Source: Devosia sp. XK-2
Lineage (GTDB): Bacteria; Pseudomonadota; Alphaproteobacteria; Rhizobiales; Devosiaceae
Assembly (NCBI RefSeq): GCF_037113415.1
Contig: NZ_CP146608.1
Location: 826,501 to 890,500 of the forward strand
Length of the DNA stretch: 64,000 bases
Reading direction: 5' to 3'
This document shows positions 51,916-61,471 of the stretch, piece after piece. The notes below the pieces were generated by a model. The model saw only the letters and a list, made by a program, of their open reading frames with translations. It made no database searches and was not told where the DNA came from. Position 1 is the stretch's first letter. Every line of letters begins with the position of its first letter. A program made the translations under genes and the position numbers.

Positions 51916-52812
51916 TCAGCGACCTTTCAGGGTGGGATCGAGAGCATCGCGCAAACCGTCGCCGAAAAGCGAGGTGGCGAGCACGGTGATGGCCAGCGCC
52001 GCCGTCGGGAAAACGGCGAGATGCCAGTAATAAAACATGAAATTGATGCCCTCGTTGATCATCTGCCCCCAGGTCGGGGTCGGCGGGGGCACGCCGATGC
52101 CCAGAAAGCTCAGCGAAGCCTCGAGCATCATGGCCAGGGGGATGGCCAGCACGAAGCCCACGATGATCGGGCTGATGGAATTGGGGATGAGGTGGCGGCG
52201 GATGATGTACCAGGGTGAGGCACCGAGCGCCTGGGCCGCACGGACAAACTCCTTCTCACGAAAGGCTTTGACCTGCGCGCGCACCAGAAGGCACACCTGC
52301 ACCCAGCCGAACAGCGCGGCAATGGCGACGATGGAAGTGTAGCCCCCGCGGGTGAGGGTGCCGAGCAGCATGGCGGCGAGCAGCGGCGGCACCACCGAAA
52401 ACAGTTCGATCACGCGCATGATGACCCAGTCGGTCCGGCCACCGAAATAGCCGCCCAGAGCCCCCAGCGGGATGCCGATCAGCACCGAAAAGCCGGCGGC
52501 GATAAAGCCGATGGAAAGTGATACGCGCGCGCCATAGACGATGCGCGTATAAAAATCGCGCCCCAGATTATCGACGCCGAACCAGTGCTCGGGCGAGGGA
52601 AAGGCCAGAGATTGGGTGAGGAACATTTGCGCCTCGGGCGGCACCGGCGTGATCAGCGGCGCAAAGATCGCCATCAGGATCAGCACGCTCATCACGATCC
52701 CGCCGGCGACGGCTGCCCTGTTGGAGAGGAAACGCTGCCAGGCGAACCAGAGCGGGCTGCGCTGGCGCGGCGGGGCGGCTTCAACTGCTGGCGGAACGAT
52801 GGTGTCGGTCAT
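51916..52812 (-). CDS. Peptide ABC transporter permease (DppC type)
   Basis: A 298-residue permease with about six membrane segments. It carries the DppC N-terminal region (WQRFLSNRAAVAGGIVMSVLI), GVDNLGRDFYTRIVYGARVSL and the coupling loop FVRAAQALGASPWYIIRRHLIPNS. SFLGIGVPPPTPTWGQMINEG is also typical. Unlike the importer at 7328-12524, this permease is not fused to an ATPase. Its start overlaps the DppB-type stop by four bases. Confidence 0.93.
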   Translation of the reverse strand: MTDTIVPPAVEAAPPRQRSPLWFAWQRFLSNRAAVAGGIVMSVLILMAIFAPLITPVPPEAQMFLTQSLAFPSPEHWFGVDNLGRDFYTRIVYGARVSLSIGFIAAGFSVLIGIPLGALGGYFGGRTDWVIMRVIELFSVVPPLLAAMLLGTLTRGGYTSIVAIAALFGWVQVCLLVRAQVKAFREKEFVRAAQALGASPWYIIRRHLIPNSISPIIVGFVLAIPLAMMLEASLSFLGIGVPPPTPTWGQMINEGINFMFYYWHLAVFPTAALAITVLATSLFGDGLRDALDPTLKGR

Positions 52813-53738
52813 TCTGCGCCTCCTACGCGGATACGCGGATTGATCAGCGCATAGACGATGTCTGAGACGAGATAAGCGATGCAGTACATGAAGGTGATCA
52901 TGAGCATCAGCGCCATTTCCAGCGGATAGTCACGCGTCTCGATGGAGGAGACGAAATAGGCGCCCAGGCCCGGCACGCGGAACATGGCCTCGACGAAAAT
53001 CGAGCCAGTGGCCGTGCCGATGAACATGGGCAGGAAGACCGTAACCAGCGGAATGGCCGAATTGCGCAGCACATGCTGAAAGACAATGCGGCGTTCGCTG
53101 AGACCCTTGGCCCGCAACACCGTGACGAAGGGCCGGCTCATCGTGTCGAGCATGGCCGAGCGCGTGTAGCGGGCATAGGTGGCAACCGGGATGGCCGCGT
53201 AGGCGATAATCGGCAATATCCAACGCTCCGGCTGCGGCCAGCCGCTGGCGGGCAGCCATTTGAGCCAGACCGCGAAGACCAGGATCAGCAGCATTGAGGT
53301 GACGAAGACCGGAATGGTGAGGCCCAAAGTGGCGACGGCCGAGGCGAGATAGTCGATCCAGCTATTGCGATTGAGCGCGGCGGCCATACCGAGGAGGATG
53401 CCAAGTGGCGCGCCGATCAGCACGCCGAGGCCGCCCAGAATGAGGCTGGGCACCCAGGCACGGGAAAGGAGTTGCAGCACGCTTTCGCCCGGACTCTGAT
53501 AGGGCACGCCGAAGTCGAACTGCAGCACGCCCCACATGTAACGCAGATATTGCACATAGAGCGGCTGATCGAGACCGAGCTGGGCCATGAGTTTGGCGCG
53601 AACGGCTTCCGAAACCGGCATGTCATTAGCGTCGAACGGGCCACCGGGCACGGCATGCATCATCAGGAAGATGATGAGGGAGACCACAATGAAAGTGAAG
53701 GCGACCGAAACGAGGCGGCGCAGGATATAGCTTAGCAT
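52809..53738 (-). CDS. Peptide ABC transporter permease (DppB type)
   Basis: A 309-residue permease. It begins MLSYILRRLVSVAFTFIVVS, then HAVPGGPFDANDMPV, with the coupling loop FVTVLRAKGLSERRIVFQHVLRNSAI near residue 210 and FVEAMFRVPGLGAYF further on. Six membrane segments are predicted. It starts 12 bases after the fused ATPase gene and forms the pore with the DppC-type subunit. Confidence 0.93.
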   Translation of the reverse strand: MLSYILRRLVSVAFTFIVVSLIIFLMMHAVPGGPFDANDMPVSEAVRAKLMAQLGLDQPLYVQYLRYMWGVLQFDFGVPYQSPGESVLQLLSRAWVPSLILGGLGVLIGAPLGILLGMAAALNRNSWIDYLASAVATLGLTIPVFVTSMLLILVFAVWLKWLPASGWPQPERWILPIIAYAAIPVATYARYTRSAMLDTMSRPFVTVLRAKGLSERRIVFQHVLRNSAIPLVTVFLPMFIGTATGSIFVEAMFRVPGLGAYFVSSIETRDYPLEMALMLMITFMYCIAYLVSDIVYALINPRIRVGGAE

Positions 53739-53750
53739 GGCCTCATCCCC

Positions 53751-55505
53751 TCAATTGGTCACATAGGCCTCGACCCGGTGATCCGGGGCGATGGAAACGA
53801 GTTTGGGTTCGCTATGCGGGGCCACGCCCGCCTGCAGCGTGGTGAGGCGCGGGGTCTGGGCATCGATTTCTTCGGCACTGAGGAACGTGCGGGCGCGCTT
53901 GTCGCGTGGATTGGTCGCCGGCACAGCATCGAGCAGGGCGCGCGTATAGGGGTGCTGCGGGTCCGAGAAAATGCGTTCGGTCGGTGCTTCCTCGACCACG
54001 CGGCCGCGATACATCACCACAACGCTGTCAGTGAGGGATTTGACCGTGGACAGGTCATGGCTGATGAACAGCATGGAAAGACCCATCTCGGCCTGAAGCT
54101 TTTTCAATAGGCCTATGATCTGCGCCTTCACCGTGACGTCGAGCGCAGACGTCGGCTCGTCGGCCACCAGAACGTCAGGCTCCAGCACGAGGGCCCGGGC
54201 TATGGCCACGCGCTGGCGCTGCCCGCCAGACAATTCGTGCGGATAGCGATTGGCAAAGGATCGGTCTAGGCCGACACGCTCCAGCCAGGAGAGGGCGATC
54301 TCCTGCTGCTCGCGCGTAGTGCCGACCCCATGAATATGCAGCGGCTCCGCAATGATCTGGGTCAGCGTCATCATCGGATCGAGCGCCGAATAGCTGTCCT
54401 GGAAGACGATCTGCATTTTCCTGCGCCAGGGTTTGAGCGCTTCGGGCGACAAGGTGGAAATGTCCTGGCCATGGACCAGGATTTGGCCGCGCGTCACATC
54501 GGTGAGGCGCATGGCCATCATGCCGGTCGTGGTCTTGCCCGATCCGCTCTCACCGACAATGGCAACAATGCGGTTTCTGGGCAGGGCCAGGTTGATTTCC
54601 CTAACCGCATGGAAATCAGCATAGTCGGTGAACAGGCCGCGCCGGCGCCGGATGCGATAGGCCTTGGCGAGGCCCCTGAGTTCGAGCGCGGGTGTGTCGC
54701 TGTCGCTGCCGCGCGATGGCTCGAACCGGGCATGGAGGCTCGCGAGGAGCTGCTTGGTATAGGCGTGCTGCGGCGCATCGAAAATCTGTTGCACGGGCCC
54801 TTGTTCCATGACCTCGCCGCGGTACATGACCAGCACCCGGTCGACCGTTTCGGCGATGACGCCCAGGTCGTGAGTGATCATGATCAGCGCCATGCCGAAC
54901 TCCGCCTGCACCTTCTTGATGAGCTGCAGGATCTGCGCCTGGATGGTGACGTCAAGCGCGGTGGTCGGCTCGTCGGCAATCAGCACTTTGGGCCGGCAGG
55001 ACAGGGCCATGGCGATCATGGCGCGCTGCAGCATGCCGCCGGAAAGCTGGTGCGGATAGTAGTTAAGGACGTCTGCCGCGTTCTTGATCTCGACGCGCTG
55101 CAAGAGCTCCTCCGCTTCCCTGATCGCGTCGCGCCTGGAGACATTGCGATGCGCCTGAATGGTCTCGGCGATCTGGTGGCCGATGGTGAAGACCGGATCG
55201 AAGGCCGTCATCGGGTCCTGGAAAATCATGGCGGCGGAGCGGCCGCGCAGGCGGGCGAGGTCTTCGCGACTGGCCCTGCCGACATCGACGCCATCCAGCG
55301 CCAGTTTTTTCGCACTGACCTCGGCCGTGGCGGGCAAGAGCCGCATGAGCGCGCTGCATGACACCGATTTACCTGAGCCGCTTTCCCCTACGATCCCGAG
55401 GCTCTCGCCGGGTTCAACGGTAAAGCTGATGCCGCGCACGGCGTCGATCGTGCCGCCATATTGGCGGAAACTGACCCGCAGGTCTTCGATTTCAACGAGG
55501 GACAT
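53751..55505 (-). CDS. Peptide ABC transporter fused ATP-binding protein (DppD-DppF)
   Basis: A 584-residue double ATPase. The N-terminal half has Walker A GESGSGKS, signature [15 protein letters not shown] and Walker [13 protein letters not shown]; the C-terminal half has [23 protein letters not shown] and [13 protein letters not shown] linker (about residues 265-290) joins them. Tandem fusion supplies both sites in one chain, so one copy per transporter is enough. I chose the ATG at 55505 because upstream codons to 55592 overlap two hairpins and look non-coding; the earlier start would give 613 residues. The C-terminal half retains the sequence after [18 protein letters not shown]. Confidence 0.92.
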   Translation of the reverse strand: MSLVEIEDLRVSFRQYGGTIDAVRGISFTVEPGESLGIVGESGSGKSVSCSALMRLLPATAEVSAKKLALDGVDVGRASREDLARLRGRSAAMIFQDPMTAFDPVFTIGHQIAETIQAHRNVSRRDAIREAEELLQRVEIKNAADVLNYYPHQLSGGMLQRAMIAMALSCRPKVLIADEPTTALDVTIQAQILQLIKKVQAEFGMALIMITHDLGVIAETVDRVLVMYRGEVMEQGPVQQIFDAPQHAYTKQLLASLHARFEPSRGSDSDTPALELRGLAKAYRIRRRRGLFTDYADFHAVREINLALPRNRIVAIVGESGSGKTTTGMMAMRLTDVTRGQILVHGQDISTLSPEALKPWRRKMQIVFQDSYSALDPMMTLTQIIAEPLHIHGVGTTREQQEIALSWLERVGLDRSFANRYPHELSGGQRQRVAIARALVLEPDVLVADEPTSALDVTVKAQIIGLLKKLQAEMGLSMLFISHDLSTVKSLTDSVVVMYRGRVVEEAPTERIFSDPQHPYTRALLDAVPATNPRDKRARTFLSAEEIDAQTPRLTTLQAGVAPHSEPKLVSIAPDHRVEAYVTN

Positions 55506-55524
55506 GGCTGGGACCCGCTTGGGC

Positions 55525-55588
55525 GGCGCCCCCCGACTGGGAATGCCCGGGAGGCGCCTGTTGGAACGCTGACGCATCGTGTGATGCG
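55525..55588 (-). other. Two stem-loops between binding-protein and fused ATPase genes
   Basis: The 94-base gap downstream of the binding-protein stop holds a 10-bp stem (55525-55534 with 55549-55558, one G-U pair) and a 6-bp stem (CGCATC at 55573-55578 with GATGCG at 55583-55588). Neither is followed by a T-run. Their presence supports the later ATPase start and suggests differential expression within the operon. Confidence 0.5.
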
Positions 55589-55599
55589 CCAATCGACAA

Positions 55600-57201
55600 T
55601 TACTTCGTCAGGTGGGTGAAAAAGTAGTGGCCGAGACGGTCCAGGGGCGTAAAGCCCAGCGAATTGGGCTCGGAGGCCTCGCCGCCGAGATCGCTGGAAA
55701 TGATCGCCGTGGTGATCGGATGCACGAGCGGCACGATCAGGCCCTGGTCGATCATCACCTGTTCGGCCTGGGCATAGAGGTCGTAGCGGGTGTCCCAATC
55801 ACTCTCGGAATCCGCCTGGGCGACCAGGTCGTCATATTCGGGCACGAAATAATTGTGGCGCCCGCCATTGTAGAAGATGCCGTAGAAGTTGGACGGATCG
55901 AGATAGTCATATTCATAAGGGGCGATGAAGATATTATTCTTCGCGCCACGCAATCCGTCCATCCAATCCGCACCCGGTAGCTGGCGGATATCGACGGTAA
56001 TGCCGAGTACATCCTTGAATTCGGCCTGCAGATATTGGGCCATGGCGGGAACGATGGCACCATTATAGCCGCCTTCCTCGCGAATCCAGATTTCGATCGC
56101 GGGGAAGCCTTCGCCATTCGGGTAGCCGGCATCGGCCAGGAACTGCTTGGCCTTCTCCGGGTCGAAGGTCGCCTGCGCGACCACGTCCGGATTGTAGCCA
56201 GGGTAGCCGGGCGGCAGGATGGAGCCGGCCGGAATGGCAATGTCCTTGAGAACCGTGGAGGTCAGCTCGTCGCGGTCGATGGCATAGTAGAAGGCCCGGC
56301 GGACATTGACGTCGTTGAAGGGCTCGGATTCCAGGTCATAGGAGAGGTAGGAGGTCGCAAAGACGGCGTTCTTGCGGATGCCGTCGGGATCGGCAGCCAT
56401 GGCCACCGGCACCTGCCCGGTATTGAGGAAGGAATAATCGGTGTCACCGGCAAGGAAGGCGGGCAGACCGACTTCCGGCGCGCCGAGGCTCGGATCGACT
56501 TCCAACCGGTCAATCTGGGCCTGCCAGGGCCCGACATAGGTGTCGGACTTGGTCAGGGCGACGGAATTGTTGGACTTCTCCCAGCTTTCGAGATCGAAGG
56601 GGCCAGAGGAAACGATGGTGTCGACATTGAGCGCCCAATCGTCGCCCAGCTCATCGACCTTGTGCTTGGGCACGGGGTACCAGAGGCTGGTGACCGAGGG
56701 CAGATAGGGCTTGGGCGCGGTGGTCGTGACCTCGATCGTGTGGTCGTCAACCGCGACAAGGCCGAGAGCGGACACATCGGCGGTGCCTTCGGTGACTTCC
56801 TTCCAGCCCTTGATGCCGCCGGCAAAATCCCAATACCAGGCAAAGTCATAGCCGGAAGTTGCAGCGCGCTGCAGGGCAAAGACGTAGTCTTCGGCCGTCA
56901 GGGGTTCACCATCGGACCAGACCAGGTCCTTGCGCAGGTTGAACGTCCAGGTGAGGCCATCCTCGGACTGGCTCCAACTCTCCGCCGCCATGGGCGTCAG
57001 CTCGAATTCCTTGTCGAAGGTTGCGATCGGCACCTGCAGCAATTCGGCAAAGGTAGCACGGTCATAGACCGTCTTCATGTAGTCCATATAGGTGCCGGTG
57101 GTGGATTGGCCTGGCGCCACGATTGTGGCCTGGGCCATTGCCGGCAGCGTCAGCGCCGTGGCGATAGCCAGCGTGGCGGCGAATTTCCGTGAAATATGCA
57201 T
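55600..57201 (-). CDS. Peptide ABC transporter substrate-binding protein (DppA/OppA family)
   Basis: A 533-residue SBP family 5 protein. The start at 57201 gives a signal peptide (MHISRKFAATLAIATALTL, ending AMAQ) and follows GGGAG; the frame's 57225 start adds eight residues. Landmarks include ELTPMAAESWSQSEDGLTWTFNLRKDLVWSDGEPLTAEDYVFALQR. It is the first gene of an operon with the fused ATPase, two permeases, an aminotransferase and a GntR regulator. It probably binds a short peptide or modified amino acid. Confidence 0.93.
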   Translation of the reverse strand: MHISRKFAATLAIATALTLPAMAQATIVAPGQSTTGTYMDYMKTVYDRATFAELLQVPIATFDKEFELTPMAAESWSQSEDGLTWTFNLRKDLVWSDGEPLTAEDYVFALQRAATSGYDFAWYWDFAGGIKGWKEVTEGTADVSALGLVAVDDHTIEVTTTAPKPYLPSVTSLWYPVPKHKVDELGDDWALNVDTIVSSGPFDLESWEKSNNSVALTKSDTYVGPWQAQIDRLEVDPSLGAPEVGLPAFLAGDTDYSFLNTGQVPVAMAADPDGIRKNAVFATSYLSYDLESEPFNDVNVRRAFYYAIDRDELTSTVLKDIAIPAGSILPPGYPGYNPDVVAQATFDPEKAKQFLADAGYPNGEGFPAIEIWIREEGGYNGAIVPAMAQYLQAEFKDVLGITVDIRQLPGADWMDGLRGAKNNIFIAPYEYDYLDPSNFYGIFYNGGRHNYFVPEYDDLVAQADSESDWDTRYDLYAQAEQVMIDQGLIVPLVHPITTAIISSDLGGEASEPNSLGFTPLDRLGHYFFTHLTK

Positions 57202-57328
57202 GAGCTCCCTCCTTGTGCAGAGCAATAGGCGTTCCCTGATGCGCCAGGCCCTTCCCCTCGGGTCTGGTCACTTTGTGTTGTCGTCGCCGTAGCCACGACA
57301 GGCAGATTGTTCCCGAAATCTGCCATAT

Positions 57329-57343
57329 GACATATGTCTGACA
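57329..57343. promoter_or_regulatory. Candidate operator upstream of the second dpp operon
   Basis: GACATATGTC (57329-57338) is a perfect 10-bp palindrome and overlaps ATATGTCTGACA (57332-57343). The latter contains TGTC-T-GACA, which fits the GT-M-N-K-AC consensus reported for FadR-type GntR proteins. The same 12 bases recur at 59819-59830. The GntR protein encoded at 49918 is the candidate binder. Confidence 0.5.
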
Positions 57344-57432
57344 AATCAATCCAAACTTGGCAAGTCTGCTATCTTCCTTTCCTCGCTGGTCGGTGATGGC
57401 CTGTTGGCCAGGGCGGGCGGGGCAATTGCCGG

Positions 57433-59802
57433 CTAACCGCTAAAAGCCCGCCGGCAGGCATATTCGATCGTATCGGCACCAATGCCGAAATGGCGGTAGA
57501 GGTCGGAGACCGTACCCGTCTGGCCGAAATGTTCGACACCCAGCGCTATTGTGCGATGACCCAGAACGCTGCCCAGCCAGCCCAGTGTGGCCGGATGCGC
57601 ATCAATGGCGGTAACGAGCCTGGCGCGATGCGGGATGCTGGCCAACAAGGTTTCGATATGGCTCGTTGCGGCATGGTCGCCATGCAGATGCGCCCGCAGC
57701 GAGGCCTGCCAGCCGGCATTGAGCCGGTCGGCCGAGGTAACGGCAAGCACCGCCACATTGCGCCTGTCGCCGCCAATGCGCGCGGCCGCCTCGATGGCCT
57801 CGCTGGCCAGGACGCCCTGATAGGCGATCACAACTTCGCATTGCGGGGAGGGCGGCTGCAGCCAATAGGCCCCGCGTATGATGTCACCGGCCAGGTCTGG
57901 CGTGATCGTTCGGGGCACCTGATCCAGTGTCCGTGTGGACAAGCGCAGATAGACCGATCCCCCGGTTACATCGCGTGGCCAGTCCGCCAGGTCAGGCCGG
58001 GCATCCCCGGAGCGCTGCATATAGTCGAAAGCCCAATCCATGATCACCGCCAGTTCATCGGCAAAGGCCGGCTCGAAACTGGCCAGCCCGTCCTGCGACA
58101 TGCCGATCAGCGGCGAGGCAATGGACTGGTGCGCGCCACCTTCGCCGGCCAGCGACACGCCCGATGGAGTGCCGACCAGCAGGAAGCGGGCGTCCTGGTA
58201 GCAGGCATAGTTGAGAGCATCCAGGCCCCTCGAAATGAACGGATCATAAAGGGTGCCGATGGGCAAAAGCCGCTCACCGAAGAGCGAGTGGGAGAGACCC
58301 GCGGCGCCCAGCATCAGCATCAGGTTCATCTCGGCAATGCCCAGCTCCAGATGCTGCCCATCGGGGGTAAAGCGCCACTTCTGCGTCGAGGGGATCGCCT
58401 CCTTCTGGAACAGATCGGCTGTCTCCTTGCGGGCGAAAAGATTGCGGCGATTGACCCAGGTGCCGAGCCCGGTCGAGACCGTCACGTCAGGGGAGGTGGT
58501 GACGATGCGGCGGGCCATCTCGCTGTCCGATTTGGCGATAGCATCCAGAATGCGACCGAAAGCGGCCTGGGTGGAGGTCGTGCCGGTGCCGATGAATTGG
58601 GGACCGATCGTTGGAACGGCTGCGGCTGTCAGGCGCCGCGAGGCAGAGGTGTTGAATGGGACGGATTGAACAAAGGACGCCAGCGCCTCCGGCTCGTCGA
58701 GTCCCTCGAAGAGATCCCATTCATGCCCGTCGCGGATTTTGTGGCTGGCACGCAATTGCTCGATCTGAGCGGAGGTCATCTGCCCGGCATGATTGTCCTT
58801 GTGCCCCGCCAGGGGCGTACCCCAACCCTTGACGGTATAATTGATGAAAACCGTCGGTTGTTCATTGTCGGCGCTCTCGAACTGGTCGAGCAGGCTACCA
58901 ACGCAATGGCCGCCCAGATTGGCCATGAGGGTGGCCAGGTCCTCGTCGCTGCGGCGGGCAAGGAGGGCGGACACCTCGCCCTGATCGCCGATCTCGTCGC
59001 TGAGACGTTCGCGCCAGGCCGCGCCGCCGCGGAACATCAGCGCTGAGTAGAGATCGTTGGGGCAGTTATCGATCCAGGCCCTGAGTTTCTCGCCGCCTGG
59101 CTCGGCAAAGGCCGTGCGCTGCAGGGCGCCATATTTGAGCGTGACCACCTTCCAGCCAAAGGCCTTGAAAATGGATTCGATGCGCTCATAGAGACCCTCG
59201 CGCACCACGCCATCGAGACTCTGGCGATTATAGTCTATGACCCACCAGCAATTTCTGAGGCCATGCTTCCAGCCTTCAAGCAGGCACTCATAGATATTGC
59301 CTTCGTCGAGCTCGGCGTCTCCGGCGAGGGCAATCATGCGACCCTCAGGGCGATCCTTCCCGGCCCAGTCCTTGGCGCGCACATAGTCCTGCACCATGGA
59401 GGCAAAGGCGGTGAAGGCAACGCCCAGGCCTACCGAGCCGGTCGAGAAATCGACATCGTCGGTGTCCTTGGTGCGGGATGGATAGGATTGGGCGCCGCCA
59501 AAGGCACGAAAATCGACGAGCTTTTGTCGGGTCTGGCGGCCCATCAGATATTGTATGGCATGAAAGATCGGGGCGGCATGCGGCTTGACCGCAACCCGGT
59601 CCTCCGGTTTCAGCACGCCGAAATAGAGCGTGGCTAATATGGCCGCCATGGATGCCGAACTGGCCTGGTGACCGCCGACCTTTACCCCATCGGGATTGGG
59701 GCGGATATGATTGGCATGATGCACCATCCAGCTTGCCAGCCAGAGCGACTTCTTCGTCAGCGCCTCAATGGCCTCGATGCGGTCCATGCTCCTGCCTGCC
59801 AT
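57433..59802 (-). CDS. Thiamine-diphosphate-dependent 2-oxoacid dehydrogenase E1 (AceE/MdeB-like)
   Basis: A 789-residue homodimeric E1-type enzyme. The diphosphate site reads GDAELDEGNIYECLLEG with N192 (residues 161-192), a variant of the AceE GDGEMDE motif; FSTGSVGLGVAFTAFASM precedes it. The pyrimidine domain begins near 490 (ELGIAEMNLMLMLGAAG), and the C-terminal domain ends near 789. Such proteins decarboxylate 2-oxoacids; MdeB of Pseudomonas, a 2-oxobutyrate enzyme next to an Lrp regulator, is the closest context match I know. The start at 59802 follows GGAGGGG. No E2 or E3 genes are adjacent. An older transketolase-like label is possible. Confidence 0.88.
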   Translation of the reverse strand: MAGRSMDRIEAIEALTKKSLWLASWMVHHANHIRPNPDGVKVGGHQASSASMAAILATLYFGVLKPEDRVAVKPHAAPIFHAIQYLMGRQTRQKLVDFRAFGGAQSYPSRTKDTDDVDFSTGSVGLGVAFTAFASMVQDYVRAKDWAGKDRPEGRMIALAGDAELDEGNIYECLLEGWKHGLRNCWWVIDYNRQSLDGVVREGLYERIESIFKAFGWKVVTLKYGALQRTAFAEPGGEKLRAWIDNCPNDLYSALMFRGGAAWRERLSDEIGDQGEVSALLARRSDEDLATLMANLGGHCVGSLLDQFESADNEQPTVFINYTVKGWGTPLAGHKDNHAGQMTSAQIEQLRASHKIRDGHEWDLFEGLDEPEALASFVQSVPFNTSASRRLTAAAVPTIGPQFIGTGTTSTQAAFGRILDAIAKSDSEMARRIVTTSPDVTVSTGLGTWVNRRNLFARKETADLFQKEAIPSTQKWRFTPDGQHLELGIAEMNLMLMLGAAGLSHSLFGERLLPIGTLYDPFISRGLDALNYACYQDARFLLVGTPSGVSLAGEGGAHQSIASPLIGMSQDGLASFEPAFADELAVIMDWAFDYMQRSGDARPDLADWPRDVTGGSVYLRLSTRTLDQVPRTITPDLAGDIIRGAYWLQPPSPQCEVVIAYQGVLASEAIEAAARIGGDRRNVAVLAVTSADRLNAGWQASLRAHLHGDHAATSHIETLLASIPHRARLVTAIDAHPATLGWLGSVLGHRTIALGVEHFGQTGTVSDLYRHFGIGADTIEYACRRAFSG

Positions 59803-59818
59803 ATCGCCCCTCCAATCG

Positions 59819-59830
59819 ATATGTCTGACA
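59819..59830. promoter_or_regulatory. Shared 12-bp element upstream of the E1-like gene
   Basis: ATATGTCTGACA is identical to 57332-57343 in the second dpp control region. It lies 17 bases before the ATG of the E1-like gene, where a bound protein would block transcription or ribosome entry. It contains the TGTC-T-GACA half-symmetric core. Confidence 0.5.
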
Positions 59831-59904
59831 TTACGACTTGTCGAAGGACGATTTCCGTCTATTCTGACCAACAAAATGGCAGTCGGCGCAGGATATGAGC
59901 GAAA

Positions 59905-60393
59905 TTGGCGCAAACTGAGGCGGAATCAACCAGGCCGGGGATCGACGCAGCCGATCGGAAAATCCTGCGGGCCTTGCAGGAAGACGGGCGCATGACCGCT
60001 CAGGCGCTCGCCGACAAGGTTGGTCTCTCCGCTTCGCCCTGCCTGCGCCGTGTGCGTCAGCTCGAGCGGGCAGGGGTGATCTCGGGCTATAGCGCCAATA
60101 TTGACCAAAAGGCCGTCGGCCTGCCGGTTTCGGTGTTCATTTCCATCAAGCTGGAGCAGCAGCGCGCCGGCAATCTCGATGCATTCGGCGCCGCCATCAG
60201 CCTCTGGCCGGAAGTGATGGAATGCTATCTCATGACCGGACAGTTCGATTTCCTGCTGCGTGTCGTCTGCGCCGACCTTGAATCCTACGAGCACTTTCTG
60301 CGTGAGAAGCTGACCCAGCTCGATGGCGTCGCCTCGATCGAAAGCAGCTTTTCATTGGGCGCGGTGAAATTCTCGCGAGTGCTGCCGCTCTAG
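59905..60393 (+). CDS. Lrp/AsnC family transcriptional regulator
   Basis: A 162-residue regulator. The N-terminal helix-turn-helix reads IDAADRKILRALQEDGRMTAQALADKVGLSASPCLRRVRQLERAGVI, the Lrp signature. The C-terminal RAM domain (about 75-150) has PVSVFISIKLEQQRAGNLDAF and YLMTGQFDFLLRVVCADLESY, which binds amino acids. Translation starts at TTG 59905; AGGA lies upstream at a somewhat long spacing. It diverges from the E1-like gene, as MdeR does from mdeB in Pseudomonas, so it probably activates or represses that gene in response to an amino acid. Confidence 0.92.
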   Translation: MAQTEAESTRPGIDAADRKILRALQEDGRMTAQALADKVGLSASPCLRRVRQLERAGVISGYSANIDQKAVGLPVSVFISIKLEQQRAGNLDAFGAAISLWPEVMECYLMTGQFDFLLRVVCADLESYEHFLREKLTQLDGVASIESSFSLGAVKFSRVLPL

Positions 60394-60457
60394 CGGGATT
60401 GCTGAGTGCAGCGGTTTTCACTTCACTATCGCGGCCAACCTGTGCCACGGCTATTCC

Positions 60458-61471
60458 ATGAGCGATTTGAAACCTCCGTCCTTTGTCAGCGCGCAAATGG
60501 TGGCCGACCGGGCCGGTGTGTCGCGCTCGGCGGTTTCTCGCACCTTTACCGATGGTGCCAGCGTTTCCGAGGCCACGCGGCGCAAAGTGCTCGAAGCGGC
60601 CGATGCGCTGGGCTATCACGTCAATCACCTGGCGCGTGGGCTGCGGGAGCGCAGCAATATCGTTTGTCTCGTTGTGGCCGACATGACCACGCCGATCAGG
60701 GCCCGCATGGTCGATGTCCTGACGCGCAAGCTGCAGGCCGCGGGCAAGATCACCATGGTGATCAATACCGGGACCGACACCCAGAGCGTCTCCGCCGCGC
60801 TCCGGCAGACGCTCAATTATCGGGCTGACGCGACCGTCGTGCTGTCCGGCACACCGCCCGCCTCGCTCATCGAAACCTGCCTTGCCAATGGTCAGCAGGT
60901 GGTGCTGATCAACCGCGACGAGCGGTTGCAGGGGTCCAGTAATCTGGGCGTCGACAATGCCATGGCCGCGCGGGAGGCGCTGTTCCTGCTGCGCCGCGCC
61001 GGTTGCGAGCGGCTCGGCCTCATCACCTCCAATGCCCGAACCGCGAGCCTGGTGGAGCGCGAGAAGGTTTTTGTACAGACCGCCCAGGCGGCGGGCCTTT
61101 CCGTGGTGGTGACCGAGGCCGGGCCGACCAGCTATGGATCGGGGCAGGAAGCGGCCCGTCGGGTTTTCGGACGATCCGAAGCGCCCGACGGCGTATTCTG
61201 CGTTACCGATCTGCTGGCGCTCGGCTTCATGGATGTGGCGCGGCAGGATTTCGCGCTGTCCATACCGCAGGACCTGTGCGTCATCGGCTTTGACGACATC
61301 GAGCAGGCGGGCTGGGCGTCCTATCAATTGACCACTTTCCGCCAACCGCTGGACCCGATGGCTGACGAAGTCGTGGACCTGCTGCTCCAGCCTGGTCGAG
61401 CCGTTTCGGAGCGGCGCATGATCGAACCCATACCGGTCTGGCGACGGTCGGTTCGCCCGGGCAAGCTCTAG
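60458..61471 (+). CDS. LacI family transcriptional regulator
   Basis: A 337-residue regulator with helix-turn-helix VSAQMVADRAGVSRSAVSRTFTDGA and hinge YHVNHLARGLRERSN, then a ligand domain (LVVADMTTPIRARMVDVL, RRAGCERLGLITSNAR, FCVTDLLALGFMDVA, VIGFDDIEQAG). Translation starts at ATG 60458, 64 bases after the Lrp stop. It lies ahead of the importer at 62048 in the same direction, separated by 576 bases with two TGCAC-x4-GTGCA-type palindromes. It is therefore the likely regulator of that importer. Confidence 0.92.
   Translation: MSDLKPPSFVSAQMVADRAGVSRSAVSRTFTDGASVSEATRRKVLEAADALGYHVNHLARGLRERSNIVCLVVADMTTPIRARMVDVLTRKLQAAGKITMVINTGTDTQSVSAALRQTLNYRADATVVLSGTPPASLIETCLANGQQVVLINRDERLQGSSNLGVDNAMAAREALFLLRRAGCERLGLITSNARTASLVEREKVFVQTAQAAGLSVVVTEAGPTSYGSGQEAARRVFGRSEAPDGVFCVTDLLALGFMDVARQDFALSIPQDLCVIGFDDIEQAGWASYQLTTFRQPLDPMADEVVDLLLQPGRAVSERRMIEPIPVWRRSVRPGKL

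Noticed and set aside
57490..59046. Plus-strand open frame of 518 codons
   Set aside because: It is antisense to the E1-like gene, with low-complexity charged composition and no family motif.
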